Source: Armatimonadia bacterium
GTDB taxonomy: Bacteria; Armatimonadota; Zipacnadia; Zipacnadales; JABUFB01
Assembly (NCBI GenBank): GCA_039679385.1
Contig: JBDKVB010000134.1
Coordinates: 1 to 43,182, forward strand
DNA: 43,182 nt
Direction of reading: 5' to 3'
A program made the position numbers and the translations under genes. This document shows positions 23,230-32,521 of this stretch, one piece after another (the first letter of the stretch is position 1; the number at the start of each line of letters is the position of its first letter). Under the pieces are notes generated by a model. It did not search any database and was not told the DNA's origin. It saw only the letters and a program-made list of their open reading frames with translations.

Positions 23230-24306
23230 ATGGACGAGACACCCACGGGCGAGGCGACGACCGAGGACCGCGACACGCAGCCTGCAGGAGGTGCTGAGAA
23301 GCACTTCTACGGCGGCCAGGCGGTCATTGAGGGCGTCATGATGCGCGGGACCGACCGGTATGCTGTTGCGGTACGCCGGGAGGATGGGGAGGTCGTCGTC
23401 GGCGAAAAACCCATCGAGAACTACACTGACAAGCACAAGTGGGCCAAGTGGCCGCTGATCCGCGGCAACGTGGCGATGGTCGACAGCCTGATTCTCGGCT
23501 TCGCGGCGCTGCAGTTCTCGGCCGATGTTCTCGCCCAGGAAGAGAACGAGAAGGCGGCCGCAAAGGCCGTGGAGGAGGGAAAGGCGGCCCCGGAGCCGGA
23601 CAAGCCTGCCACAGGAATCGGCCCCGTGCTCATGACCCTCACCACGGTCTTCGCGACGGTGCTTGCGCTGGGTCTGTTCGTGATCCTGCCCACCTGGGCT
23701 GTGGACTGGACGATGGGGAAGATGGCCACCGGTGCCTCCTACGGCGAGTCCGTGCTGCGCAACCTGGTGGAGGGCTGCATCCGCCTCTTGGTGATCGTGT
23801 TGTACATCGTCTGCATCAGTGCGATGAAGTACGTGCGGCGCGTCTTTGAGTACCACGGGGCGGAGCACGCGACCATCAACTGCTTCGAGGCCGGCGAGGC
23901 CGTGACCGAGGAGAACTGCCTGCGCCACAGCCGGCTGCACCCTCGCTGTGGCACGGCCTTTCTGCTCGTGGTGGTTGTGGTCAAGATCATCCTTGGCTGC
24001 TTCTTCGGCTGGCCCACACCGCTGATTCGCTCCGTGATCCGTCTGGCGCTTCTGCCTGTAGTTGCCGGGATTGCCTACGAGGTCATCCGCTGGGCCGGAC
24101 GCCACCGCGAGTCGTTGTTCTCTCGGATCTTGGCGGCGCCGGGGATGCTGATGCAGGTGCTGACCACTCGGAAGCCGGAAGCTACGCAGATACAGGTGGC
24201 CATTCATGCTCTGGCTGCCGTTGCCTGCGAGTTCGACCTGCCCTCCGGCTGGCAGACTGCCCGTCGCCTTCCCGTTCCACTCAGCGCCCAGCCGAAAAGC
24301 GAGTAG
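23230..24306 (+). CDS. DUF1385 family membrane protein (YqhQ-like)
   Basis: 358 residues from ATG 23230; an in-frame ATG at 23221 lies only one base from GAGG, so the later one, ten bases from it, is preferred. The family signature FYGGQAVIEGVMMRGTDRYAVAVR starts at about residue 25. Other family motifs are KWPLIRGNVAMVDSL, MKYVRRVFEYHGAEHATINCFE with conserved His and Glu, and LHPRCGTAFLLVVV. Four or five membrane helices lie at about 135-160, 180-205, 238-258 and 263-290. The segment at about 100-128 between DVLAQEENEK and TGIGPV is unusually Ala/Glu/Pro-rich. Function in bacteria is unknown; the gene is often next to prfA/prmC, and a conserved His/Cys set suggests metal or thiol chemistry. 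Confidence 0.9.
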   Translation: MDETPTGEATTEDRDTQPAGGAEKHFYGGQAVIEGVMMRGTDRYAVAVRREDGEVVVGEKPIENYTDKHKWAKWPLIRGNVAMVDSLILGFAALQFSADVLAQEENEKAAAKAVEEGKAAPEPDKPATGIGPVLMTLTTVFATVLALGLFVILPTWAVDWTMGKMATGASYGESVLRNLVEGCIRLLVIVLYIVCISAMKYVRRVFEYHGAEHATINCFEAGEAVTEENCLRHSRLHPRCGTAFLLVVVVVKIILGCFFGWPTPLIRSVIRLALLPVVAGIAYEVIRWAGRHRESLFSRILAAPGMLMQVLTTRKPEATQIQVAIHALAAVACEFDLPSGWQTARRLPVPLSAQPKSE

Positions 24307-24462
24307 GACCTTCCCCGCAACGGCTCTCCCACTGAGGCGGCCCAGGGTGTGTCCCGGGACCGCCCTTGCCAGACAGTTGGCTGTCGTAGGTCGACGCAAT
24401 ACATACCTTCGCCGGTGACGCTCTCGCGACACCGGATATCCCAGAGGCGAGCTGGACACCCC

Positions 24463-25542
24463 ATGGACCTGACAGGCCCCTTTGACAAAATGACGGCCGA
24501 GTTGGATGAGCTCGCCCACAGGCTGAGCGATCCCGCGGTCATTGCCGACAACAACCTGTTCCGCGACCTGTCGCGACGGCACTCCGAGTTGGAGCCCGCT
24601 GTTGCGTTGTGGAAGGAGTACCAGCAGGCGCTTCAGGACAGCGAGGAAGCCGAGGCGATGCTTGCCGAGGCCGAGGACGATGAGATGCGTGAGTTCCTCG
24701 CTGCGGAGCATCAGGAAGCGGCCCAGAAGGTGGAGAAGCTACACCACCGACTGCTGCGCGAGTTGCTCCCGAAGGACCCGCGGACCGATCACAACGCGAT
24801 CGTGGAGATTCGGGCCGGCACGGGTGGTGAGGAAGCCGGGCTCTTCGCCGGCGACCTGTTCACCATGTACTCGTGTCTGGCGGAACGCCGGCGCTGGAAG
24901 CTGGAAGTCCTCGATAGCAACGAGTCGGACCTGGGCGGGTACAAGGAGATCACCTTCATCCTCGAGGGGCGCGGCGTGTTCGGGATCATGCGGCATGAGA
25001 GCGGTGTTCACCGCGTCCAGCGAGTGCCCAAGACCGAGTCACAGGGCCGCATCCACACTTCGGCGGCCAGCGTTGTGGTGCTTCCCGAGGCCGAAGAGGT
25101 CGACGTGGAGATTGACGCGAGCGACCTGCGGATGGAGAACTTCCGAGCGGGTGGCCCCGGCGGACAGCACATGCAGAAGAACGAGACCGCCGTGCGGATC
25201 ACGCACATCCCGAGCGGCATTTCGGTAGCGTCCTCCAACCAGCGCAGCCAGATGCAGAACCGCGACCAGGCCATGCGCATGCTGCGTACGCGGCTGTATG
25301 AGATGGAGGTCGAGAAGCGTCAGGCCGAGGAGTCGGCGGCCCGTCGTCTGCAGGTGAAGAGCGGCGACCGGAGCGAGAAGATCCGCACCTACAACTGGCC
25401 GCAGGACCGCGTCACCGATCACCGCATCGGGATGACGATCCACAACATCCCGGCCATCTTGAACGGCGAGGTTGACGACCTGCTCCTGGCGCTGCAGGAA
25501 AACGAGGACGCCGAGCGGCTCAAGGAGCTGTCAGAAGCCTGA
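24463..25542 (+). CDS. prfA: Peptide chain release factor 1
   Basis: 359 residues from ATG 24463, the usual RF1 length (Escherichia coli has 360); upstream in-frame starts would make it too long. The codon-recognition tripeptide region reads [14 protein letters not shown], with P189-K-T191 in the place of PxT, which marks RF1 (UAA/UAG) rather than RF2 (SPF). The peptidyl-tRNA hydrolysis motif is G233-G-Q235 within [21 protein letters not shown]. The N-terminal domain is a coiled region rich in Glu and Ala. Gln235 is the residue that PrmC methylates, and the prmC gene overlaps this one by one base (TGATG), so the substrate and its modifying enzyme are translationally coupled. Confidence 0.97.
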   Translation: MDLTGPFDKMTAELDELAHRLSDPAVIADNNLFRDLSRRHSELEPAVALWKEYQQALQDSEEAEAMLAEAEDDEMREFLAAEHQEAAQKVEKLHHRLLRELLPKDPRTDHNAIVEIRAGTGGEEAGLFAGDLFTMYSCLAERRRWKLEVLDSNESDLGGYKEITFILEGRGVFGIMRHESGVHRVQRVPKTESQGRIHTSAASVVVLPEAEEVDVEIDASDLRMENFRAGGPGGQHMQKNETAVRITHIPSGISVASSNQRSQMQNRDQAMRMLRTRLYEMEVEKRQAEESAARRLQVKSGDRSEKIRTYNWPQDRVTDHRIGMTIHNIPAILNGEVDDLLLALQENEDAERLKELSEA

Positions 25543-26420
25543 TGACGGTCAACCAGGCCTTGAGGCAGGCGGAAGACACTTTGCGGCAGTCAGGCGTCGG
25601 TTCCCCGGGAACCGACGCCTGTGTGCTCATGGCCCACGTGTTGGGGGAGACGCTAAGCCACCTGCCGACACGGTTCCGCAGCGAGCTTGGGCCAGTGGAG
25701 CAGGAACGCTTTGATGCGCTGGTCGCGCGGCGTGCCCAACGGGAGCCCCTGGCGTACATCACCGGCGAAACCTGGTTCATGGGCCTGCAGTTCCACTGTG
25801 ATCCGCGAGCCTTCGTGCCGCGTCCGGACACCGAGATACTGGTGGAGACCGTGCTCAAGCAGATGGGCAAGATGGGCGCGGCAACTGCTCAAGAGCCTGT
25901 GCTGATTGGCGAGGTTGGCACCGGAACCGGGTGCATCGCGGTTTCGCTGGCGCATCACTTGCCCGCAGTGCGGCTGTTTGCCAGCGATGTGTCTGCAGAG
26001 GCGTTGGAGCTGGCCCGGGAGAACGCTCGCATGAATGAGGTCGAGGCACGGGTGCAGTTCGCCTGCGGTCCTGACCTGGAGCCGTTGAAGGCCGCCGGGC
26101 TGCTGGACCGAATCGCTGTACTGGTCTCGAATCCCCCGTACATACCCGCGGGCGAAGTGCCGACGCTGGAGCCGGAAGTCTCGCAGGCGGAGCCCCGTGT
26201 GGCGCTGGAAGGCGGTCATGACGGCCTGGAGTTCTACCGGCGGATACTGCCCCAGGTGGCGTCCTTGCCGTCACTGCGGCTGGTGGCCTTTGAGTTCGGA
26301 GTGGACGAAGACGAGCCGCTGGGGCGGCTGTTCGAGGAGTTGCTGCCCGGCTGGTCCTGGCACGTAGAGCTAGACCTGGCGGGTCTGCCGCGGGTCATCT
26401 GGGCTGCGCGGAACGCCTGA
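25542..26420 (+). CDS. prmC: Release factor glutamine methyltransferase
   Basis: 292 residues, starting at the A of the prfA TGA stop. It N5-methylates the glutamine of the GGQ motif in release factors with S-adenosylmethionine. The N-terminal helical domain (DACVLMAHVLGETLSHLPTRFRSEL, then RREPLAYITGETWFMGLQF-like segment) is followed by RAFVPRPDTEILVETVL, the SAM-binding loop LIGEVGTGTGCIAVSLA (about 121-137), and the substrate Gln-binding motif N197-P-P-Y200. Next comes EPRVALEGGHDGLEFYRRIL, typical of HemK/PrmC. Nothing is odd except the missing usual D in the G-E-V-G loop, where members have DLGTGSG. It ends the plus-strand cluster and converges on the CHAT gene 46 bp away. Confidence 0.96.
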   Translation: MTVNQALRQAEDTLRQSGVGSPGTDACVLMAHVLGETLSHLPTRFRSELGPVEQERFDALVARRAQREPLAYITGETWFMGLQFHCDPRAFVPRPDTEILVETVLKQMGKMGAATAQEPVLIGEVGTGTGCIAVSLAHHLPAVRLFASDVSAEALELARENARMNEVEARVQFACGPDLEPLKAAGLLDRIAVLVSNPPYIPAGEVPTLEPEVSQAEPRVALEGGHDGLEFYRRILPQVASLPSLRLVAFEFGVDEDEPLGRLFEELLPGWSWHVELDLAGLPRVIWAARNA

Positions 26421-26466
26421 GTCCCTCCACCTGTTGTCCGTCGTTCCCCTGTGTTTCCCCCTTGCC

Positions 26467-29400
26467 TCACGATCCAAGCAGAGAGAAGGCCGCCCAGTAG
26501 TAGGGATGGGCGTACCTGGCGGCGGCTGAGTCTGGAGCCCGCTGGTAGGCCTCTCGTGCCTGCCGGAGGAAGACGCGCTGAGCCTCGCACAGGGCCAGAG
26601 GCGGGTCAGCGCCGCGAAGAAGCAGAGCGTGGTAGCGGCCCACCAGGTCGGCAGTCGCTTCATCCGGAACGCCCCAGAGGGTGGCGGTGACGGCCTGTGA
26701 TCCAGCGAGCATGAAGGCGACGGCCAGGCCGAGGATGCCCTCACCTCGGGCATAGGCTCCCTGGGCGGTGTCGCAGGCTGAGAGGGTCACCATGCGGGCG
26801 TTCAGCCGCAGCCCCAGGATCGCGGGGGCGTAGAGGCGTCCGTCACCGGGCGAGGGGAGACTCGCCTGCGAACCACGCAGACCGGGATTCGTGAGGGCCA
26901 GGAAAGAGTGCTGCGGCCGATCGGGGTAGAGGACGCAATGGGTCGCGAGGAGCAGGAAGCCGAAACGGTCGAGCTCTGGCGCCTGCAGCAGCGAGGGAGA
27001 AGCTGCCCAGGAGAGCAGGCCGAGGTTGCCCTGCCAGCGCACCTGCTCAGGCGTCTCGTAGAGGCTTGCCGGGCCTGGGGCCGCTGAGAGAGCCGCCTGG
27101 GCCTCAAGACGCGTGCCGGGCAAGGGCGGCAGCGGATCCAGGGAAGCGGGAGAGAAAGCCAGAACCTTCGGTGTCGGGATGGGCCGGTCACGCGTCCGAG
27201 CCCGCGCATCGGCCAGGGTCAGGACGGGATCGGCGAAGGCACACAGGTTCGGTGAGGGCGCAGGCCTGGTAGCCCAGGCCTCCTGCAGCATCTGATAGAC
27301 CGTGACCGAAGGCAGCACGTGGAAGGCCCAGCGCTCGGCGGCGAACTGGACTGAGGGCGCCGCGAAGACCCGTCCCGCAGGGGCCTCGTCCACCTCGGGT
27401 GCGAAGGTGGTCACCAGGGCTCCGAAGGGCAGGTAGCACAGCGGACCATCGGGCACGACGGCGACCGTGGCGGCCCCGGTCTGCTGCAGCTCATCCTCCA
27501 CTGGGCGCAAGGTCAGGTCATAGAGAGCAGCCGCGACGCGCAGATGCTGGTCTTGCCAGGTCAGGGCCTCGGTGCGCTGCGCTTCTGTGCCCTTGCCGAG
27601 GGCCTCCATCGGCTGTCGCAGCAGCCAGACAAGCTCCTCAAGGGTGAACTGGGCGGCCAGCTCCTGCGGAGTCAGGAGCCCCTCGGTGTCGGGTGGCAGA
27701 CCGGCCGCCTGTCCTGCCCGGAGACGCGCCTGATGCAGTCGGCCCAGGACCTGTTGGCCCACCAGCTCGCGGACGTGACCAGTGAAGAGCTCGTCGCCTG
27801 CTCCGGCTGAGAGGGTTGGGGTTTCGCGGAGGCTGAGACCGTCGCGGGTGACGAGGATCGCGAGAAGCCGTCCGCGGAGGAGCTTGAGTTCCAGCAGCGC
27901 CGCGCTGGTCGGAAGGCTGCGGCGCAGTCCGTCGAGAGTGATGAGGTGCGGCGCGAGCGGCCGGGTGAAGAGTGTGTCGGACCAGGCCATCTCCGCGCTG
28001 CGACGCCGAGCACTCACCTCCTGAAGCTCCGTGCGAAGGGCGAGTTGCTGCGCCGGGGCGCCGGGCGTGCTGAGCAGCCGGGAGGTTAGCAGCGCCTCGC
28101 GGTCGGTCAGGTCGGCTAGCTCTGTCCAGGGGCTCTGGGCTCGCGCGTCCGGCGACAGGGCCGCAAAGGCGAGAAGACAGTCGCCGAGGACCCGGGCACG
28201 GGCGCTCTCGGAGAAGTGCAGAATCGCTTCCTCGTAACTCGACCAGCCCTGCCACAGTGAGGGGACGGGCAGGCCGAAGCCGGTCCAGAAGCTCGGCTCC
28301 TTCTCGCCGAGCTCCTGCGGGACCAGCGGCAGGCCGCTGTGGCGCATCTTGAGGAGCAGTTCGAGGAGCTGGTCGTAGACCCAGCTTCTCTGGCCGAAGT
28401 GACCGGCACGCAGGGCAGGCGTCGTGGCGGCACGGGTCCGCAGTTGCTCGATGAGGTTGACCGCGCGGGCGAAGTGCCGGTAGCTTGCGTAGTAGTCGCC
28501 GGGTTGTCCGCGACGGCGCAGGACCTCACCGAGACCGGCCTCGACCTTGTACAGGTCCTCCGGGAGCCAGGTCGCACCGGCAGCAGTGAGTGTTCGGGCC
28601 ATCTCACGCAGGCTGGTCTCCGACTGGCGCAGGGAGTTGAGCGCCTCCTCGTTGCGTCCGGCCCGCAGCAGAGCGATGCCCAGGTTGCTGTGGCAGGAGG
28701 CCTGCTCGAGGACCGTCCCGGGCACCGACTGGTAGAGGGCAAGCGCCTTCTGGTAGGCCTGCAACTCTCCGGCGGCATCGCCAAGGTCGCCATAGGCCGC
28801 GCCAAGGTTCTGCAGGCAGGAGGCCTGTTGGCGGGCTGTGTCGGGGAGGGACTGATACAGCTCTAGGGCCCTGAGAGTGGTGTCCACGGAGCGTTGCGAG
28901 AGCCCCGATTCACAGTAGGCGCTGCCAAGGTTCTGGAGGACTTCAGCCTGCTTGCGGGCCGAGTTCGGTTGGCCTTCGGCAAGACGCAGCGCCTCCTGCG
29001 TGAGAGAGATCTTGCGTTCCAGATCGCCCAGTCGCCCATAGGCGACGCCAAGGTCCCGCAGTGCGTCGACCTGGAGGGACTCCGTGCCCGGCGTCTTGCG
29101 GCCCAACTCGACGGCCTGCTCAAGCCACTCGATCTGCCGCTGGTGTTGCCCGCGGTCGCCTGCCAGCACGCCGAGGGTGAGGAGGCATTGGAGTTGCTCC
29201 GTTTCGGCTTGTGGGACTTGCCGGTAGAGGCTGAGGGCCTGCTCGCAGGAGGACTCCTGCCCGGCGCTGTCCTTGAGGTGTCCGCGGGCGTCTCCGGTCG
29301 CCTGGAGACACTGGGCCTGCTCCCAGGTCGTGTTCGGAACGCGCCGGTACAGGTCCAGCGCCTCGGAGAGACGCTGAAGACCCGCTGCGGGCTGACCGGT

Positions 29401-29640
29401 TCGGGTCTGGGCGGTGCCGAGGTTGTACAGGCAGCCGGCTTGAAGGGCCTCGGTGCCCACAACTCGCTGGAGGCTGGTCAGGGCGGCGGTCCAGTGGGCG
29501 ATAGCGGCCGGTGTGTCTCCGGCCCGGTCGGCCTCCAGCCCGGCACGGAACTCGGCGCGAGCCTGCTCAACCTCGTCAGCCGCGCAGGCGACGAAGCCGG
29601 TGAAGCCTAACAGAAGCGTGCAGATCAGGGCGCGCAGCAT
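26467..29640 (-). CDS. Exported TPR-CHAT (caspase-like) protein
   Basis: 1057 residues from ATG 29640 (AGGGGA about ten bases upstream); longer in-frame starts carry an Arg-rich run with no signal. A signal peptide (LRALICTLLLGFTGFVACAA) includes a possible lipobox FVAC. Residues about 30-400 form about nine TPR units of 40 residues, repeating LxNLGxAYxxxGdlxxxlxxxxxALxLYxxxP. A helical linker follows, then a CHAT domain (about 730-1057) with the candidate dyad His901 (LLLATHCVL) and Cys956 (VTLSACDTAQGAYARGEGILGLAVAF), then GSQAVTATLWGVPD and the closing YYWAAFSLLGS. Both catalytic residues are present, so it is probably an active caspase-like protease, in the periplasm or anchored to the membrane. 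It is the last gene of the ECF-sigma operon, 44 bp after the YbjN-like gene. TPR-CHAT proteins occur in CRISPR type III-E (Csx29) and gasdermin loci, but those are cytoplasmic and this one is exported. Confidence 0.9.
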   Translation of the reverse strand: MLRALICTLLLGFTGFVACAADEVEQARAEFRAGLEADRAGDTPAAIAHWTAALTSLQRVVGTEALQAGCLYNLGTAQTRTGQPAAGLQRLSEALDLYRRVPNTTWEQAQCLQATGDARGHLKDSAGQESSCEQALSLYRQVPQAETEQLQCLLTLGVLAGDRGQHQRQIEWLEQAVELGRKTPGTESLQVDALRDLGVAYGRLGDLERKISLTQEALRLAEGQPNSARKQAEVLQNLGSAYCESGLSQRSVDTTLRALELYQSLPDTARQQASCLQNLGAAYGDLGDAAGELQAYQKALALYQSVPGTVLEQASCHSNLGIALLRAGRNEEALNSLRQSETSLREMARTLTAAGATWLPEDLYKVEAGLGEVLRRRGQPGDYYASYRHFARAVNLIEQLRTRAATTPALRAGHFGQRSWVYDQLLELLLKMRHSGLPLVPQELGEKEPSFWTGFGLPVPSLWQGWSSYEEAILHFSESARARVLGDCLLAFAALSPDARAQSPWTELADLTDREALLTSRLLSTPGAPAQQLALRTELQEVSARRRSAEMAWSDTLFTRPLAPHLITLDGLRRSLPTSAALLELKLLRGRLLAILVTRDGLSLRETPTLSAGAGDELFTGHVRELVGQQVLGRLHQARLRAGQAAGLPPDTEGLLTPQELAAQFTLEELVWLLRQPMEALGKGTEAQRTEALTWQDQHLRVAAALYDLTLRPVEDELQQTGAATVAVVPDGPLCYLPFGALVTTFAPEVDEAPAGRVFAAPSVQFAAERWAFHVLPSVTVYQMLQEAWATRPAPSPNLCAFADPVLTLADARARTRDRPIPTPKVLAFSPASLDPLPPLPGTRLEAQAALSAAPGPASLYETPEQVRWQGNLGLLSWAASPSLLQAPELDRFGFLLLATHCVLYPDRPQHSFLALTNPGLRGSQASLPSPGDGRLYAPAILGLRLNARMVTLSACDTAQGAYARGEGILGLAVAFMLAGSQAVTATLWGVPDEATADLVGRYHALLLRGADPPLALCEAQRVFLRQAREAYQRAPDSAAARYAHPYYWAAFSLLGS

Positions 29641-29684
29641 CGCCAACCATCCCCTGAAGGGCGTCGGGCGTCCTTCCCGCGCAG

Positions 29685-30227
29685 CTACTCCACGGCGAGC
29701 AAGTCCTTGAAGACGGGCTTGAGCTCGTCGGCCATCCCCGCGACTTCCATCACCATCGCGCGTAGCAGCTTGTCGTTGATGTGCGTCTCCTCGACGCCGC
29801 AACCGGCGAAGAACATGCCGTCCTCATAGCCCACATGCGACAGCCAGGGCCCCGCGTTCACCTGGGCGACCTTGCGCCACAGGGCAGTCGGCACGTCCTC
29901 GTCTTTGGCCGCCACGATATCGGCGTAGGCCACCGCTCGGTTCTCGTGAAGGCGGACAACGACCAGTTGCAGGCCGTTGTCGCCGCGCATCAGCAGGCAG
30001 CCGGTGGTGGGGTCCTCCATCATGTAGTGGAGGCCAGTGGCCTTGAGGAGCGTCTCCAGCTTGCCCGGCGGAGGTGGCGTCGGCGGAGTCGTTGCCGCCG
30101 GTTCCTCGCACCAGGCAAGCTGAGTCAGGGCACCCAGTATCGCCACCAGTGCAAGGGCGAGGCATACGACGGCCCTGGTGCGGTTGCCCTGCGATATTGA
30201 GCTAGGAGCGCGGTTGGGCGCGAGCAT
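29685..30227 (-). CDS. Exported YbjN-like (type III chaperone-fold) protein
   Basis: 180 residues from ATG 30227 with AGGGTG six bases upstream; a GTG nine bases earlier is in frame but overlaps that site. A signal peptide or anchor (RAVVCLALALVAILGALTQLAWC) is followed by a Pro-rich spacer and a compact domain (about 50-180). It reads LETLLKATGLHYMMEDPTTGCLLMRGDNGLQLVVVRLHENRAVAYADI with pairs of beta strands, then WRKVAQVNAGPWLSHVGYEDGMFFAGCGVEE and a final long helix. This alternation resembles YbjN and type III secretion chaperone-like proteins, which bind partner proteins. An interaction with the downstream TPR-CHAT or upstream metallopeptidase is possible. Assignment is by pattern only. 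Confidence 0.55.
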   Translation of the reverse strand: MLAPNRAPSSISQGNRTRAVVCLALALVAILGALTQLAWCEEPAATTPPTPPPPGKLETLLKATGLHYMMEDPTTGCLLMRGDNGLQLVVVRLHENRAVAYADIVAAKDEDVPTALWRKVAQVNAGPWLSHVGYEDGMFFAGCGVEETHINDKLLRAMVMEVAGMADELKPVFKDLLAVE

Positions 30228-30242
30228 CGCAATCACCCTGGA

Positions 30243-32117
30243 CTAGGAGATTGGGCCCTGGGTCAGGGCCAGAGCCTTGATCTTGCCGGCGTCGACTAGA
30301 ACCGCCAGACGGGCGCCGGAGTAGTAGCGGTACGGGCGACCGTCGCCGAGACGCACCGTGGCATCGAAGGTCGGGAGGAGCTTGTCCAGACTCGCCACCG
30401 GGTCGCCGAGGCGCAGGCGACCGGTCTCGGCTCCATCGACCGAGACGACGGCGACCGCTGTGCTGCTCCCCGTGAGGCGGGCGCGGATCAGCGACTGGTG
30501 GAAGAAGGTCAACTCGAGACCGTCGGACAGGTAGCGCCAGCTCGCGAGCGGAGCAGACGCTCCCGCAGCCGCCGGTCCAGACTTGCCGCCAAAGGGCACG
30601 ACTGCTTCGGGACTTCCCAGTCGGCGCACCACTGCCTGCAAGCTCGTGCCCAGGTACAGCGCCGCCTCGCGGCAGAGGAAGTGGACGCTGACCTCCCTGG
30701 GCCGAGGCGCAAGGAGCTTGCTCTCGGGTCTCGGCTCACGCCCCAGGCTGCGGCAGAGGGAGAGATAGCGCGGGTAGGTGTACTGCCACTGTGCGCTCGG
30801 GTAGGGGAGCTCACGTAGTGCGGTCTCGAGTTCACCGGCGGCCTGTTGGCGCTCGGCCTCCGTGCCCTGACCGGCCAGCAGAAGGGCCAGGTTGATAGTG
30901 GGCGACTTGGCCAGAGCTGCGGGCGCATCGCTGGACACCAACTCCGGCGCCAGACGGAGCAGCTCCAGAGCCTTGTCCGGCTGGCCCAGCAGCTTCAGCG
31001 CCAGCGCCATGTTGTTTGCCATCGCCCAGCGAGTGTCCTCGGCATGGCGCTCCAGCGGCACGGCCGCCATGGTCTCCTTCGCGATGGCCGCCAGAGGACC
31101 GTCCGGTGCGATCAGATAGGCGTAGGCAAGGTTGCCCATCGCAAGCGGGTACTCGGTCTGGAGCGTCAGCGCTTCCTTGAGGTGACCGACGGCCTCTTCC
31201 CACTTCCTGCGCAGGGCAGCGAGTTGCTCCGGCGTGAGACCTGCGCGTCGCGGCTCGACCGGAAGGAAGGTGGCATACCCGATGGGCACCGGCTGGCCGA
31301 GATCACAGCGCTCCCAGTAGTCGCCGGGGAGCTCGCGGTAGTACTGCAGCAGCAGGCAGTAGCCAAGATTGCAGTGGACCTCGGGCGACTTGGGGAAGGT
31401 CTCGAGAGCGCCACGGAAGCACTGCTCGGCACAGGGGTAGTTGCCGGCGCGAAGCAGGTCCACGCCGACCTCGAAGTCAAGGGCCGCCTGCCAGAGCTCT
31501 GCGCTGATCTTGTCAAGGGCGGCGAGACGCTCGGTGTAGGTGGGATGGTCGCCGCCGAGGGCTTCCCAGAAGCTGTTGTCGCCAAGACGCTCGCGCAGGT
31601 GAGAGAAGGCCAGGACCGTGCCGCCGGGGTCATAGCCGGCACTGGCAGCGAGCTTGGCCCCGAGAGCATCGGCCTCGATCTCCATCTCCCGCGAGGTGGC
31701 CAGCTCCAAGACGACATCCTCCTGCTGGAGAGCGCGGAGACGGTCGCGGGACTCCTGCAGGTGGTGTCCGAGAACCACATGGGCCAGCTCGTGGGCCAGG
31801 ATACAGGCCAGGGCATCGACGCTGTCATCGGCAGCCTTGTCTATCAGGCCGAGGTTCACCGAGATGCCAATCTCCAGGTGATCCGGCGTACCACCCAGTA
31901 TGCGAGAAGCAGCGTTCGGGTCGTCATCGGGACGGATGGTCACCGTGGGCCGTCCGGCAAGCCAGGCAGGTGCCTCCGTAGCGGACCACAGCCGAGCGAA
32001 GGCCTCCTCCGCACGAGCCTGCCACCACGAGACCGGGTGCGTGGTCTCGGCGAAGGTGGCCGTGACGACGGTTGCGAGCAGGGACAGAGCCAAAGCCATC
32101 TGTGCCAGGCGGCGCAT
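30243..32117 (-). CDS. Exported M48-family metallopeptidase with TPR repeats
   Basis: 624 residues from ATG 32117, which follows GAGGAGGTGAG; longer in-frame starts are rejected because they overlap the upstream gene. Signal peptide MRRLAQMALALSLLATVVTATFA. The M48 peptidase domain (about 45-230) has H109-E-L-A-H113 (HELAHVVLGHH) and the third zinc ligand E146 in SREMEIEADALGAKLA, as in BepA/LoiP and HtpX-type enzymes. Next, TPR repeats (about 235-480: NYPCAEQCFRGALETFPKSPEVHCNLGYCLL, HLKEALTLQTEYPLAMGNLAYAYLI), then a beta-rich domain (about 500-624). The M48-TPR order matches the periplasmic protease-chaperone BepA, which acts on outer-membrane proteins, but this protein is longer with an extra C-terminal domain. 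Fifteen bases separate it from the YbjN-like gene. Confidence 0.9.
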   Translation of the reverse strand: MRRLAQMALALSLLATVVTATFAETTHPVSWWQARAEEAFARLWSATEAPAWLAGRPTVTIRPDDDPNAASRILGGTPDHLEIGISVNLGLIDKAADDSVDALACILAHELAHVVLGHHLQESRDRLRALQQEDVVLELATSREMEIEADALGAKLAASAGYDPGGTVLAFSHLRERLGDNSFWEALGGDHPTYTERLAALDKISAELWQAALDFEVGVDLLRAGNYPCAEQCFRGALETFPKSPEVHCNLGYCLLLQYYRELPGDYWERCDLGQPVPIGYATFLPVEPRRAGLTPEQLAALRRKWEEAVGHLKEALTLQTEYPLAMGNLAYAYLIAPDGPLAAIAKETMAAVPLERHAEDTRWAMANNMALALKLLGQPDKALELLRLAPELVSSDAPAALAKSPTINLALLLAGQGTEAERQQAAGELETALRELPYPSAQWQYTYPRYLSLCRSLGREPRPESKLLAPRPREVSVHFLCREAALYLGTSLQAVVRRLGSPEAVVPFGGKSGPAAAGASAPLASWRYLSDGLELTFFHQSLIRARLTGSSTAVAVVSVDGAETGRLRLGDPVASLDKLLPTFDATVRLGDGRPYRYYSGARLAVLVDAGKIKALALTQGPIS

Positions 32118-32122
32118 CGATC

Positions 32123-32521
32123 TCACCTCCTCAGTCCAGGCCCGGTTGGCTGCCTCGTTACCTGAAGCCACCTCAGAGCCGTCAGATCGTTGGTGCGCAA
32201 GGTCACACGTGTTGGTGACGCGCTGAGCGTCGTCAGCAGGGCACCGGCGTGCGGAAGTGTGTTGGGAACCAGCGACGCCGTCAGCCCGGTAGGACTGAGC
32301 CTGCAAGGCGACTTCGAGAGCGCGCAGGGACGCGGGCAGGGATTGCAGGCGAAGGCGGCTTCGACTGCGAGGCCGCTCAAGGTCCAGCCATGAGGTCCCG
32401 GCGCTTCGACCGCGGGGAAGACTTGCGTGGTCGTCGGAGTTGCCGGCAGCGAGACCTCCTCAGCGTAGCCTGACCCGCAGAGGAGCGCAGCGGCCACCAT
32501 CACCAGGGCGATGCGTGTCAT
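32123..32521 (-). CDS. Small exported orphan protein with four-cysteine cluster
   Basis: 132 residues. Its ATG overlaps the stop of the anti-sigma gene (ATGA) and its stop lies five bases before the M48 start. Signal peptide MTRIALVMVAAALLCGSGYA. The mature part is Pro and Thr-rich with a cluster C59-x2-C62-x3-C66-x6-C73 (ACNPCPRPCALSKSPC) that may bind metal or form disulfides. The rest (HAGALLTTLSASPTRVTLRTNDLTALRWLQVTR) is beta-like. I know no family for it. The gene position, between the anti-sigma factor and the protease, suggests a periplasmic ligand, sensor or substrate of the system. The coding case rests on the ATGA overlap, short gaps and signal peptide. Confidence 0.62.
   Translation of the reverse strand: MTRIALVMVAAALLCGSGYAEEVSLPATPTTTQVFPAVEAPGPHGWTLSGLAVEAAFACNPCPRPCALSKSPCRLSPTGLTASLVPNTLPHAGALLTTLSASPTRVTLRTNDLTALRWLQVTRQPTGPGLRR

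Noticed and set aside
23167-24711. A 514-codon open frame on the minus strand opposite DUF1385
   Set aside because: It is antisense to well-supported DUF1385 and prfA genes, has no domain-like composition, and long open antisense frames are common in DNA with this GC content.
30846-32165. A 439-codon plus-strand frame opposite the M48 gene
   Set aside because: The minus-strand frame has a signal peptide, HExxH and TPR motifs. The plus-strand translation is a shadow with no motifs.
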